A DNA stretch of 64,000 bases from Rhizophagus irregularis. Taxonomy: Eukaryota > Glomeromycota > Glomeromycetes > Glomerales > Glomeraceae. The stretch is taken from NCBI RefSeq assembly GCF_026210795.1, contig NC_089443.1, positions 1,674,001 through 1,738,000 on the forward strand. The letters are read 5' to 3'. Of this stretch, positions 24,862-36,774 are shown one piece after another. Numbering within the stretch: the first letter of the stretch is position 1; every line of letters starts with the position of its first letter. The translations under genes and the position numbers were made by a program. Under the pieces are notes generated by a model, which saw nothing but the letters and a program-made list of their open reading frames with translations, did no database searches and was not told where the DNA came from.

Positions 24862-25407
24862 TTACTACAACTACAACGTGCTTCTGATTACGAGTACATG
24901 TAACTACTTTACCATTACGTACTACCTAACTACGTAATCATATTTTTTTTTCATGACTACATGAGTACGTGAGCACAAAAATATAATCGACTACATTACC
25001 TATCACGTACTTACGTAGTTACGTAATCATAGACTACCCCAGCGTACCCTACAAAAATGTCACGAAACGGCCGGCATTAAGAGATTAAGAAATTAAACTA
25101 TGTGACAAATAATGTGTGACAAATAGGATTTCATACCTCGAAAAATTCTAAGTCCCTCAGATACTTATGAAAATGGAAACAAGGAAGGGTGTGGCGCATG
25201 TGACAAAAACAGTCACGTGATTTTTCGTGACATTTTTGTAGGTAAAAATAAATTTATGTAATTGTAAAATTTACTATTTGTACTGTATAATGTAGTCGCT
25301 TTGCAGTATTGTACTTACATGAGTCTATGACTACGGGATATCTATGACTACGTGGGAGTACGTGATATCATGTACTCGTAGTCACAACTGCATTGTAGTT
25401 GTAGTAA
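24862..25407. mobile_element. Fold-back element rich in TACGTA motifs
   Basis: Left end TTACTACAACTACAACG and inverted right end TTACTACAACTACAATG. Many CTACGTA and TACTACGTA-like words lie inside. A smaller element (25035-25243) is nested within it. Confidence 0.6.
25035..25243. mobile_element. Right-truncated copy of the 17701 MITE
   Basis: Same left end (TACCCCAGCGTACCCTA) and interior as 17701-17921, but the terminal TAGGGTACGCTG is missing at the right. Confidence 0.7.
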
Positions 25408-25536
25408 TTAAATATATAATCTTATATATGCGAGTCATCTTTTTCATCTTGTAGTACTTTTAATAAATAATATACATGCACCATTTAATTAACAGAATAA
25501 TTAATAATGTATTTAAATAAAAAGTAACTTAGTTTA

Positions 25537-27798
25537 TTATTTATATTTTAATTCTTTTAGTTTGTCCTGAGCTTCTTGAACTCCTTGTTCAGCGGATTTC
25601 TCATACCAATAAATCGCTTGATTTACATCCTTTTTAATTCCTATTCCATATTCATACATAACAGCAATATTATATTGAGCTAAATTATAACCTGAATTTG
25701 CCGATCGGTAATATAATCCTAAAGCTTTTTCATAATCTTTATCAACTCCTCTTCCATTATAATACATCCGAGCAAGATTATATTGACCTATACTAAATCC
25801 GGAATTTGCAGTCTTGTAATATAATTCAAAAGCTTTGTCATAATCTTTATCAACTCCTTTTCCTTCTTCATACATGACACCGAGATTATTTTGAGACGTA
25901 TAATTTCCTAAATTTGCTGCCTGTTTATATAACATAACTGCTTTTTGATAATTAACACTAGTCCCAATTCCATGATAATAACAGTATCCAACTCTTAATA
26001 AACCTGATGCACAACCCATACTTGCTATTTTTTCGTAATATTTTAAAGATAGCTTTCCATCTTTTGTAGTTCCATGGCCTAATTGATAACATAATCCAAC
26101 ATATAATTGTGCTAATGTATGACCTTGTTCTGATGCGCTAATGAATAAATCAAATGCTTTCTTATTATCTTCTCTTGTTTCAATTCCTAAATAATTAAAA
26201 TATCCAAGTAAGAATATAGAATCTGAATTATTTTGATTAATTAATAACCAATCGTAAATTTCTCGTGAATCTATATTATTATCGTTAAAATAATCAAGAA
26301 TATTTTTAATATTTTTGAATAATGTAGATACTTTTCCTTCATTATCTATTTCAAAAATATAATTTACTATATCATTAACTTTTTCAAATGAATTATTTGC
26401 GGGTACAATTTCTTTTGTATTCATTTTATTAAAATTTTGAATAATTTGAGACATTTCCCCATGTAACGAATTATCAGTATTCAAAGAAGCGCTAATATTA
26501 TTTTCTGTTGTTATGTTCATTTTTGCTATAATTTCCTTTAATCTTTCTACAACTTGATTTATGGTTGGACGATTATCTGGTTCACCATTCCAACATTCTA
26601 AAAAAAACAGACAATTATATATTGTAAGTAAACCAAATAAACCTAAATTGTAATTAATGAGAAAGGTTAATGAAATGGTTTGAAGAAAAAATTAATACCA
26701 GTATAAATTTTAATATAATCTTCTGGTGTATTAGGGATAGGTTCTTCCCTAAGACCTTGTGAAATTTCTATTGCTAAATCAACATCATATTGTTCACCTT
26801 CTGTATAAAAGGGAGGTTGACCACTAGATATCTCCCAGAATAAAACACCAATGCTATAGATATCGCTTTTTTCATTTAATGAGAATATTTGTGTTGAGTT
26901 TCTATTCCTTCTTCGTCCACTAAATTTTTTTGGATCAACGTAAGGAATTATTCCAAAAAGTTTTGATTGTGTATTGGATGATGATTCAATTCTCTTTGAC
27001 AACCCAAAGTCGGACAACTTAATAGTGTTTTGATGGACCAAAACATTGCCAGAGTGCTGTAAATACGTTATGATATTAAAAAATATGGAAAAAAATTTAT
27101 AATAACACTTTTATAATTAATAATAAAATAAATTACCAAATCACGATGCACGATGCCTTCGTTATGTATACATGACACGGCACAAGCTAATTGGTATGCT
27201 AAGTTGTATTTATCGTTCCAAGTAAGAATATTAAAGTTTTCCTTTAAATAATTTTTAAGTGGACCAGAATCAGCATACTCCATAACTAGTAAATAATTTT
27301 TTGATTGAACGTTATCATTTTCTAATTATAAATAGAAGAAATAGTCATTTTATCAAAATATATTTTTATAAAATCAAACAACGTATTAGAACATTTATTT
27401 TATTATACCTACCTGGATCAAATTTTGCAATTCCATAAAATTTAATAATGTTATTATGAAATTGTATATCACGCTGAAGCTTAAGCTGGAATATTAAATA
27501 TTTTATAATATAAATTTAAATGAGCACATATATATTACGTATATTAAAATATTAACTTCATAATTTATACCTCATGAACAATTTCTTTTGCAGTGACGTT
27601 ATCAATATTAAAAAAAGACTTCAACGCTAAATATTGTTCGGAATTTTTCCAGCTTGCACGATAAACTTTTCCGAACCCTCCAGTTCCAATTATTTGAATA
27701 TTACTAAAATGTTCATGTTCATAAAATCTATAATATTCCCTAGATATAGATTCTTCAATCCAATTAACCCATTCATTTGTATTTTTTGTGTTTTGCAT
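25537..27798 (-). CDS. K5: protein kinase with six Sel1 repeats, complete
   Basis: Exons 27571-27798, 27413-27485, 27137-27321, 26699-27056 and 25537-26597; about 634 residues. Kinase part is nearly the same as K2 ([40 protein letters not shown]). The last exon has six Sel1 repeats, one more than K2 to K4; the extra unit contains [17 protein letters not shown] and lies in the middle. The linker lost about five residues compared with K3. Upstream, only part of the family promoter block remains (27915-27950). Signalling role inferred from domains. Confidence 0.9.
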
Positions 27799-27945
27799 TT
27801 TGATATTATTAGTAATCGTAGATAAAATAAATAATCGAAAAGAAACAAAAAGAGTTCTATGGATTTATTTCTTAAAAATAATTTGATAATGCCGTACATA
27901 CACAATAGTAGTACAAACAAAGCCACCTTGTTTAACATTTCATCT

Positions 27946-28256
27946 TATAATCTAAGCCAATCCTTTCGAGCTGTCATCCCGGATCAGTCATTCCGCCCGC
28001 TTCTAAAAATAGATTTTATTTGTCACCTAATCCATAAGTGTCTGGAGATCTTTTTTTTCGTTAGTCAAAATCCTATTTGTCATCACTGTGTTGTTTTACC
28101 ACGGTCACGGGTTGGGACGGGTCGGGATAACTACCCCAGTGTTGTCATGGGACATGGACACGGACATTGGACAGGACGGGACGGGACTGTCCATGTCCAT
28201 GTCCGGTATTTTTTATGTCCCGGACATTATATATAAATCACGTGACCATTTTTAAT
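27946..28256. other. Upstream region with GC-rich simple repeats
   Basis: 28095-28215 is an unusually GC-rich stretch of GGGACGGG, GGACATGGAC and TCCATGTCC words with local palindromes. No gene is supported; the frame 27859-28236 runs through it by composition. Confidence 0.5.
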
Positions 28257-28775
28257 TACACAGTGAAATTCGATAAACCGGATCTATCGGTTCCACTAAA
28301 ATTATCCGGTTTATCGGGATATCCGGTATAGCGAAAAAATTTCGATATACTGAAAATCTATTATGCTGAATTTTCAAAAAATTTTCATGATAATAGAACT
28401 AATACACGCTATAATTTAGTTTTTTCATCTTATTCATTTTCATGAAATCTGTGACTTAAAACTATTAATTGAAGATATAAGTAATACATAACTTCAGCCG
28501 GAATTAAGATTTTTATAATTCTGGCCAAAATTAAGATTTACCGCATCACATTACTTAAATTTTATTGGCTAATGATCACGTGATCCGGTTTATCGAATCA
28601 TTTTTACTATAGCTGGTTAGAAAATTGATCCGTTATAGCGAATATCGAGCTTTTACTAGTAAACTCCGGTATATCGAAACTATTTTAATATACGTGATTT
28701 GGTTCCAGCAAAAAAGTCCGGTTTAGGCCTAAATCCAGTTTATCGAAGATCCGGTTTATCGAATTTCACTGTGTA
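28257..28775. mobile_element. 519-bp MITE with perfect 28-bp inverted ends
   Basis: TACACAGTGAAATTCGATAA at the left is perfectly inverted at the right over 28 bases, within TA. Repeated CCGGTTTATCG and TATAGCG words inside. CAGTG-type ends with TA suggest pogo/Tc1-mariner origin. No coding capacity. Confidence 0.85.
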
Positions 28776-28798
28776 GATGAAAATTTTATTTTATTTGA

Positions 28799-30525
28799 TA
28801 ATGTTGTACCTCAGATCGATTCTTGCCTCAGATCGCAACTCACGCACCTCAGATTGAAATCGTCATGTGAGGTGCGTGATGTGGATCATTGATAATCTGA
28901 GGTGCCTCGGTTTTAATCTGAGGCAAATAAAAAATTTTTTTTTAAAAAAAATATCGATCGTTTTCTACTATTTTTTACTATTTTATTAATCTGAAATAGT
29001 GTTAGTTTAACTCATTAGTAACTACACTAAAAATTACTTTAATTATTATAAAGTTTTTAATAAGAACGGTTCTTTACGGCTAATTGGCTCTTTGAGGTAA
29101 GTTCGGAAGCTTTTATTTTATTTTTTTTTTGTTTTTTTCTTTTTCGGAACGGTACTAACCATTCCTACCTTTTCTTTTTTTGTTAAACATTTTAAGTAGG
29201 TTTTTTTTGTTTTTTTCTTTTTAGGAGCCGTATTTAACCCATTTCTTTTTCTTTTTTTAATAGGAACGGTTAAAATGTTTTAAGGTAGAATTCAATTTTT
29301 ATTTTATTTTTTCTTTTTTGAATGGTACTAACCGTTTTTTTTTCTTTTTTTTTTAGCATTTCGGCCTGGGCTCTCTCCCGGTAAATAGGTATGCTATAAT
29401 GTTTACTATAGTGTTAGTTTCTTTCTCCTAGAACGGTACTGACCGTTCTTTTTTCTTTTTTTTTTTAGCAGTTCAGCCTGGACTTTCTCCCGGTAAAATA
29501 GGTATTTTATAGTATCTATAATATTAGTTTCCTTTTCCTAGAACGGTACTAACCGTTCTTTTTTCTTTTTTTTAGCATTTCGGCCTGGACTTTCTCCCGG
29601 TAAATATTTGGTGCTATGGTGTCTATGGTGTTAGTTTCCTTCTCCTAGAACGGTACTGACCGTTCTTTTTCTTTTTTTTTTTAGCATTTCGGTCTGGACT
29701 TTCTCCCGGTAAATATTTGGTGCTATGGTATCTGCGGTGTTATTTTCTTTCTCATATGTTTAAATAATCGGCGTATTTGTAAAGTAGAACGGTACTGACC
29801 GTTCTTTTGTCCTTTTTTTTTAGCATTTTGATTTGGACTCTCTCCCGGTAAATAGGTGGTGTTATGGTATCTATAATGTTGGTGTTTTCTTCTAGATATT
29901 AGCCATTCTCTTTTCTTTTTTTAATAGGAATAGATTAATGGTTTTTTGAGAATAGGTAAATAAGATTTTGAGTAAGAAAACATGGATGTTAGAGAAATGA
30001 AAATTTATAATAAGAGGAACGAAAAAAAATTTAATGTAAAATCAGGACCGGGAAAACTTATAATAAAGGTCACCGGACAATAGTAAAATGATGGTTTTGC
30101 CCAAATTAATAAAAATTTTTCTTAAGTAATTAAACTAAAAATCTAACAAATCATACAGAAATGTCTGAAAAATAAAATGAATCATAAATTATTCTTTTAA
30201 TATCAATATTAACTGAGATCATTAAATTTTCCGAAAAAAATTTTATAATAACGCGAACCACTTTTTAAAAAATTTACTAATTATGCGAACCACCTTTTTG
30301 TGTTACACAGAATATATAAAAATCTAAATTGAGTGTATAAATCATGCATTCAACTCTAAACTTAAACAGATAAGTTTAATCCACACATTTTGGCTTCATT
30401 AAAAATTGTATATATAAAAAATTCAATGGATTTTACTAGTGTGCCGGGTACTACAGTGACCTCCATTATAGGTTTTTCCGGTCCTGTAAAATCTGATATT
30501 GAATAATATAAAAATTGTGTAATAA
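28799..30525. repeat. Left inverted arm with five tandem units
   Basis: Contains five tandem units of about 105-125 bases. Each unit has a hairpin-like AGAACGGTACTGACCGTTCT variant, a T-rich tract ending in TTTAG, a 24-nt block (29357-29380, 29469-29492, 29576-29599, 29685-29708, 29824-29847) and GTAAAT or GTAAAA. The arm is split by the element at 30044-30485. Confidence 0.85.
30044..30485. mobile_element. 442-bp MITE with 8-bp duplication inside the left arm
   Basis: AGGACCGGGAAAACTTATAA at the left and its inverted variant at the right. GTAAAATC is repeated at 30036-30043 and 30486-30493. The right arm of the host transposon, uninterrupted at the same place, is the empty site. It shares the AGGACC terminus and the 8-bp duplication with the 234-bp family. 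Confidence 0.9.
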
Positions 30526-30754
30526 ATAAAATCAACTTAAAAATTGAGATTATTGTCAGGTGATATGTGTGATGCAAACCATTGATAATCTTTACAAAGA
30601 CACGACATTTTTTTATTACAGTTTTTTTTTATGGAAAACACGTTTTATCGCGTTAACAGATTGAAAACACATGTTTTATCTCGTTACAGTCTGAAGACAC
30701 ATGCTTTATATCATTACAGCTTGAAAACACATGTTTGTAGCTATATGTTTTGTC

Positions 30755-33381
30755 ATGGAATATACGTTTATCAGCAGAGATACATTTAATGGAATTATTG
30801 AACGTTACATTGGCAACCTCCCTACGTCAAAGCAAGAAAAAGCTTTGATAAATCTTAATTTTTTAAATAAAATTAAAGAAGTATTGTTAGACCCTAAAAA
30901 TAATACTATTTCTAATAAAAATACACGTAGCTGGATTAAGAAAAAGTTTAAGCTTGAGGAAATAACACCTGGTGACTATAGGGTAATTGTTGCAGCAAAC
31001 AACAACCCAGTGTTGGCTGTAGAAAATATGTACGAAGTTTTATGTCGAACTCATGCAGAAATTACACAGCATGGTTGGCAAAGACAGACATGGAAGTCTA
31101 TTATAGAAAGGTGGGGTTGGATTAAACAAGATATTGTAGAACAATTTGTTAATAATTGTACAATATGTGCAGTACAAAAACCATCATTTCACCCTTTAGC
31201 AGCAAAGCCTATCATTGCAAGGAATTTTCTATCTCATGTGCAAGTAAATATTTAATTTATTTTATATTCTTTTTTTTATTATTATTATATTTAATTTATT
31301 TTTTATTTTTTTTAGATGGATCTTATTGATTTATCATTTGACGCAGATGGCGAATATAAATATATTTGCCATGTAAGAGATCACTTTACAAGATTCTCTT
31401 GGGCCAGAGCTCTTACTTCAAAAAGAGCTATTGAAGTAGCAGCATATCTTTTTGAACTTTTCCATTTTTTAGGCTCTCCTCCAACTATTTTACAGTCTGA
31501 CAATGGGAAAGAGTTTTGTGTGGGAGTAATAAAGGAATTAATTGAAATGTGGCCTACAGTAAGGGGCGTGCCAGAAATCACGTGATTATGTTCAATTAGA
31601 GACCTGACCCCCCTACCCACCATGTGATTGAATTCTGATTGGCTAAAAAAATATATACAGTATAATATATAATATATTACATTAATATATATATTATAAT
31701 ACAATTAGTTTGCTATCTAATAATCCAATTTGCATAAACTTTTTTTTGTTTTGTAGCCCCATTTATGCTTTATAAAATAAAAAACAATTCATTGAAATTG
31801 GACTGCTAGATGGTGAAATAATTGCAAAAAAGCTTGTTAATAAATAAATTATTACCATATATTATATATATTATAATACAATTATTTCACTATCCAATAA
31901 TCCAATTTGCATAAACTTTTTTTTTGTTTTGTAGACCTCTTTATACTTTACAAAACAAAAAAAAATTCATTAAAATTGAACTGCTATATAGTAAGTTAAT
32001 TGCAAAAAAGCTTCTTAATAAATAAATTACTATATATTACATATATATTATAATACAATTATTTTACTATCCAATAATTCAATTTGCATAAACTTTTTTT
32101 TATTTTGTAGCTCTCTTTATACTTTATAAAACAAAAAAAAAATCATTAAAATTGGACTTTTAGATGGTGAGATAATTGCAAAAAAAGCTTCTTAATAAAC
32201 AAATTATATATTTTTACTATAAAAATATACTATTACCATAAAAGGTATATTGTGACACCTGATTGCAGGACCTGACCCCCCACCCACCCACTAAATCACG
32301 TAATTTCTGGCACGCCCCTAAAGATTATAAATGGTCGTCCACGACATCCGCAGTCTCAGGGCCTAGTTGAACGTGCTAATGGAATTTTACAACAAAAGCT
32401 CGGTAAGTGGCGAGAGAATACTGGCCGAACTGATTGGTCTTTTGGTCTTAAATTTGTTATTTCAGCTATGAACAATTCATGGTGTCGGTCCCATAAAAAA
32501 ACACCATATGAACTCGTATATGGTGATAAACCACGTGGAAATTGTACTTTAATTGATGAATTATTTGCAAAAAATATCTGTAATGAAGAGGATATACCTG
32601 ATACTATACAAATATATGATAGTATTGAAGATTTGGATAGTGATATAATAGATGATTTGCAAGGTAAGGTTTTTAATACTAAAAAAATTATTAATTTCAA
32701 TAATATTTATTAAATTTAATAAAATGTTTTTTTTAATCTAATTGCCAAATTTTATTATTTATCATACTAATACAATTAGAATCAAATATTCCAGTTCAAC
32801 AATTAGATATTGAAAGAGCAGTGGTCCAAGATCAAGATAATGAAAATAATAGACATATAGTACTTATTGATCCAGTCCTTTTAGATATTACAAATAATAC
32901 ACAGCACGAAGTATTAAGAAATATGGCTCGTCAAGACCTTCAAGATTATACAAATAAGATGGCCAATCAAATGAGCAAGGGAAGAAAAAGAATTAAAGAA
33001 TATCAGATTGGTGATCTGGTAAGGGTTGCTGTTCCTAAAATTGATAGATTTAGTGTTGATCGACCCACTTTGCCATGTAAAATTATGGAAAAAACTGAAA
33101 ATAATAAATATAGTTTGGGATCAAAATTTGGAATAATTGGAGTGTATTATTCTGCTAGTGAATTAGAACCACTTGGAACAGAAACTTTTCCTGAATTAGA
33201 AGTCATTCCCTTAAACAAAATATCAATTAGAGAGGCTGCACGTCTTCAGAGTGCGGGTTTAGTATCAGGGGGTATATGTAATTGTAAAGGTGAATGCAAT
33301 AGTAATAAATGTCGCTGTAAGAAGGCAGGTGGAGACTGTAGCAGTAGATGCCATAGTGGACGTTCATGTCAAAATAAATGA
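30755..33381 (+). CDS. Integrase-type DDE transposase (KRBA2/Ginger-like), interrupted by a MITE
   Basis: Exon 1 runs to 31243, exon 2 from 31316 to 32663 (containing the element 31562-32318), and exon 3 from 32780 to 33381; phases agree. The start at 30755 (MEYTFISRD) fits better than 30731 but is not certain. In order: an H2C2 zinc-binding region (HAEITQH, CTIC), an integrase core with Asp in MDLIDL, Asp in LQSDNGKEF and Glu in GLVERANG (36 residues between the last two, without the MITE), and a C-terminal Cys-rich region (CNCKGECNSNKCRCKK, CSSRCHSG). Known: this architecture resembles Ginger-type transposases and the KRBA2 family derived from them. It would cut and join transposon ends in the nucleus. 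The MITE separates the second Asp from the Glu. Confidence 0.8.
31562..32318. mobile_element. 757-bp MITE with TA duplication inside the transposase
   Basis: Ends AGGGGCGTGCCAGAAATCAC and GTAATTTCTGGCACGCCCC are inverted. TA at 31560-31561 and 32319-32320 is the target duplication. Removing it leaves the integrase frame continuous. The ends also share CCTGACCCCCC motifs. Confidence 0.85.
31668..32225. repeat. Three tandem units of about 180 bp inside the MITE
   Basis: The unit contains CCAATTTGCATAAACTTTTT, TTTTGTAG, TTTATAAAA and GCAAAAAAGCTT, repeated three times with increasing divergence. Confidence 0.8.
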
Positions 33382-33526
33382 TGCGGCATTTGTTATATGT
33401 AAAAATATATTAATTAGTCAAAAAAATGCATTATTACTGATGTCTTATATGAAAAAATAATAAAGAATTTGAATTTAAGTAATTTCATGTATGCTTAAAT
33501 CATTGATTTTATTTGTTAATAGATTA

Positions 33527-34908
33527 TACACAATTTTATATTATTCAATATCAGATTTTACATTAAATTTTTTTTCGTTCCTCTTATTATAAATTTTCAT
33601 TTCTCTAACATCCATGTTTTCTTACTCAAAATCTTATTTACCTATTCTCAAAAAACCATTAATCTATTCCTATTAAAAAAAGAAAAGAGAATGGCTAATA
33701 TCTAGAAGAAAACACCAACATTATAGATACCATAACACCACCTATTTACCGGGAGAGAGTCCAAATCGAAATGCTAAAAAAAAAGACAAAAGAACGGTCA
33801 GTACCGTTCTACTTTACAAATACGCCGATTATTTAAACATATGAGAAAGAAAATAACACCGCAGATACCATAGCACCAAATATTTACCGGGAGAAAGTCC
33901 AGACCGAAATGCTAAAAAAAAAAAGAAAAAAGAACGGTCAGTACCGTTCTAGGAGAAAGAAACTAACACCATAGACACCATAGCACCAAATATTTACCGG
34001 GAGAGAGACCAGACCGAAATGCTAAAAAAAAAAGAAAAAAGAACGGTCAGTACCGTTCTAGGAGAAGGAAACTAACACCATAGACACCATAGCACCAAAT
34101 ATTTACCGGGAGAAAGTCCAGGCCGAAATGCTAAAAAAAGAAAAAAGAACGGTTAGTACCGTTCTAGGAAAAGGAAACTAATATTATAGATACTATAAAA
34201 TACCTATTTTACCGGGAGAAAGTCCAGGCTGAACTGCTAAAAAAAAAAAAGAAAAAAGAACGGTCAGTACCGTTCTAGGAGAAAGAAACTAACACTATAG
34301 TAAACATTATAGCATACCTATTTACCGGGAGAGAGCCCAGGCCGAAATGCTAAAAAAAAAAGAAAAAAAAACGGTTAGTACCGTTCAAAAAAGAAAAAAT
34401 AAAATAAAAATTGAATTCTACCTTAAAACATTTTAACCGTTCCTATTAAAAAAAGAAAAAGAAATGGGTTAAATACGGCTCCTAAAAAGAAAAAAACAAA
34501 AAAAACCTACTTAAAATGTTTAACAAAAAAAGAAAAGGTAGGAATGGTTAGTACCGTTCCGAAAAAGAAAAAAACAAAAAAAAAAATAAAATAAAAGCTT
34601 CCGAACTTACCTCAAAGAGCCAATTAGCCGTAAAGAACCGTTCTTGTTAAAAACTTTATAATAATTAAAGTAATTTTTAGTGTAGTTACTAATGAGTTAA
34701 ACTAACACTATTTCAGATTAATAAAATAGTAAAAAATAGTAGAAAACGATCGATATTTTTTTTAAAAAAAAATTTTTTATTTGCCTCAGATTAAAACCGA
34801 GGCACCTCAGATTATCAATGATCCACATCACGCACCTCACATGACGATTTCAATCTGAGGTGCGTGAGTTGCGATCTGAGGCAAGAATCGATCTGAGGCA
34901 CAACATTA
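33527..34908. repeat. Right inverted arm with six tandem units
   Basis: Inverse of the left arm, with six of the splice-bounded 24-nt blocks (near 33752, 33888, 33995, 34107, 34213 and 34325) instead of five. One extra unit explains its greater length. Confidence 0.85.
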
Positions 34909-35936
34909 ATACATGTGTATCCTCATCGATATAGCAGAGATTTTCTTGTTGAAAGAGAAAATTTGTAAGAGCCTCTTTCATATTACCTCCACCATGTATC
35001 ATTCTGTCATCTATACGTGACCACAAGTAGACACCATCAGGGTTTTGTAACCAGAAAATTGAATTATGATATAAAAGCACAGGATAAACATTAGTAATAC
35101 CATAAAGAGCAGTAAATCTTTCAATTTCATCATCATATAGAACATCTTTATTCCTCTCAACACGAAATGGATATTTACTTTTCAATACACTAAGAAGTCT
35201 GAGCAAATCTTTTTCGTATTGACTAACATTATCATCAGACAATTGTCGCATGGATCCATTCTTTCTTGTGAATTCGTACGAATTGTTCTCGTCATAATTG
35301 GAAGGTCTTCCCTCCATTGTGATAGGTAATAATACGTGTTGGTTTCTGCACAATTGCAGAAATCCCAGAGTGTCAGTTTCATCATCAGATTCCTGTCCGC
35401 GTCCTGTGAAAGCATGCACTGGTTGAATGTCTGTCATAGATCCAATAATTTGTCTTTTGTTTTTGTGGTACCTATCAATGACGCTCCAAAAGAAATCTTT
35501 TGATGGTGTTTCTGATGGTCTGACTTCCATGAGACTGTTAACGCTGATGGGAGATATGTAGGATTTGTTTCTAGGAGTATTATCCATCTTGAAAGTTGTT
35601 CCAGATGTTGAAACAGATATTCTGTTTGTTCCTCGAGAGTCTCTGGAGCTATGATATTGATCAAATAGAAGCCGTCCAGCATTGTACTTGCTGGAATTAC
35701 CGCTCCGTCTACTTCCACTTCTATCAATTTTGGTTCCCCATTTTGATATTGCAAAAATCTCTGTTTCCTCTGTCCGTCCCTCCTGAAGCATTGTACAGAA
35801 ATTTTAGTCAACAGTTGTTTGAAAAAGAAAAACAATAATATACTCTAAATATACCGGAATGGCTCTAGGAAGGTTTCGTACAAAAACTTCGATAGTTCGC
35901 TTGTCTCTGACAGAGTTTTCATGTAATTCCATAACT
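34909..35936 (-). pseudogene. Unknown gene truncated by the transposon, frame uncertain
   Basis: A start at about 35930 (MELHENSVRDKRTIEVFVRN) leads to a probable GTATAT donor at 35855. The following exon is open in two frames: 35434-35835 (VEVDGAVIPASTMLDGFYLI, more protein-like) and 34850-35791 (later part KYPFRVERNKDVLYDDEIER, clearly protein-like). A switch between them near 35500-35600 suggests a frameshift or an unseen intron. The frame runs into the transposon end at 34908, so the 3' end of the gene is lost or displaced. Family not recognised. Confidence 0.45.
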
Positions 35937-36025
35937 ATTAATAAGTATGAATAAGTTTAGTTTTGTAATTTATAGAAACGCTCTCCTTTAAAAGGAAAAA
36001 CCTTATTTCTTCTAAAGTCTCAAAA

Positions 36026-36286
36026 GTGGCTAATGGGATCGATGGCATCTCAACAGATATTTATAAGAGTCTGTGCAACATAAAGGTAAGTAAATACATC
36101 ACTCGGTCCGAATTAGTAATAAATAATCGTACAATTTTTAGTCATGGGGACCGGGGAGTATATAAACAGCTCAAGGTGACTTATCGCCGTTTTCAAAATG
36201 GTGCGATCTTCAACCATGTGACACCAGATAAAAAATTTAACACAATTGGTAATATAATATGCATTTATATTCGTGAAATCCGATAG
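36026..36286 (+). CDS. Short open frame with possible intron, unknown
   Basis: MANGIDGISTDIYKSL is followed by a good GTAAGT donor at 36086 and a TTTTTAG near 36140, so the frame shown across the intron is not the spliced one. The DGI..DIYK pattern faintly resembles the start of non-LTR reverse transcriptases, but the piece is too short to decide. Confidence 0.2.
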   Translation: MANGIDGISTDIYKSLCNIKVSKYITRSELVINNRTIFSHGDRGVYKQLKVTYRRFQNGAIFNHVTPDKKFNTIGNIICIYIREIR

Positions 36287-36289
36287 CTA

Positions 36290-36774
36290 TTCATGAAATT
36301 TATTTATTTGCATATACTTTTAGCATAATGAAATTATTTTAAGCGAAGAACGAACTTGTGATTGTATTTATTTTTAATCTATGTATCACGTTGTGTGTTT
36401 GTAATAATGCAACTACGAATTCTAGATGATGTAACATACATCACAATCAACGTAATGTAATATAATAATCGAGCTGCAATTCTAGCGAAGAATTCAATCT
36501 ATTAAATCATCAATTAAATCAAAAAACTTTACTAGCGCAAGCGCAAACTTTTTATTTTAATCAGAAAATTAAGTTCTGGCCGCTATTGTTAATTTTATGC
36601 ATGATTATAATAATCAAAGAAGAGAAAGTATAGTTTTTATTAGAAAAAAAAAATACTATTAGGATTTTATATTTAAAATTATCACAAAATCCAAACGAAC
36701 AATATTTTAGTTTAAACAAAATACTAACAATAACAAAGAATATGCAATGTATTGTATATTTAAGAATAAGCTTA
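36290..36774. other. AT-rich spacer, no gene
   Basis: No credible frame or repeat beyond AT-rich words. Probably the 3' flank of K6. Confidence 0.35.

Larger units (their letters stand above)
28799..34908 (+). mobile_element. 6.1-kb DNA transposon with long inverted arms and a KRBA2/Ginger-like integrase
   Basis: Both ends match as TAATGTTGTRCCTCAG in inverted form and are followed by near-identical arms of about 1.25 and 1.38 kb. The core of the ends reads TGT...ACA (28805 and 34902). The interior carries an integrase-type transposase gene (30755-33381). No clean target duplication was found; ATGT and ACAT at the outer ends are part of the inverted repeat. Two smaller elements (30044-30485 and 31562-32318) interrupt it, so this copy is probably inactive. 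The right end lies in an open frame on the minus strand. Confidence 0.8.

Noticed and set aside
28801..28804. ATGT/ACAT as a 4-bp target duplication of the 6.1-kb transposon
   Set aside because: The two flanks are inverted with respect to each other, not direct, so they belong to the inverted repeat.
31381..31704. 107-codon minus-strand frame over the integrase exon and MITE end
   Set aside because: Antisense shadow of the integrase coding region extended into the MITE.
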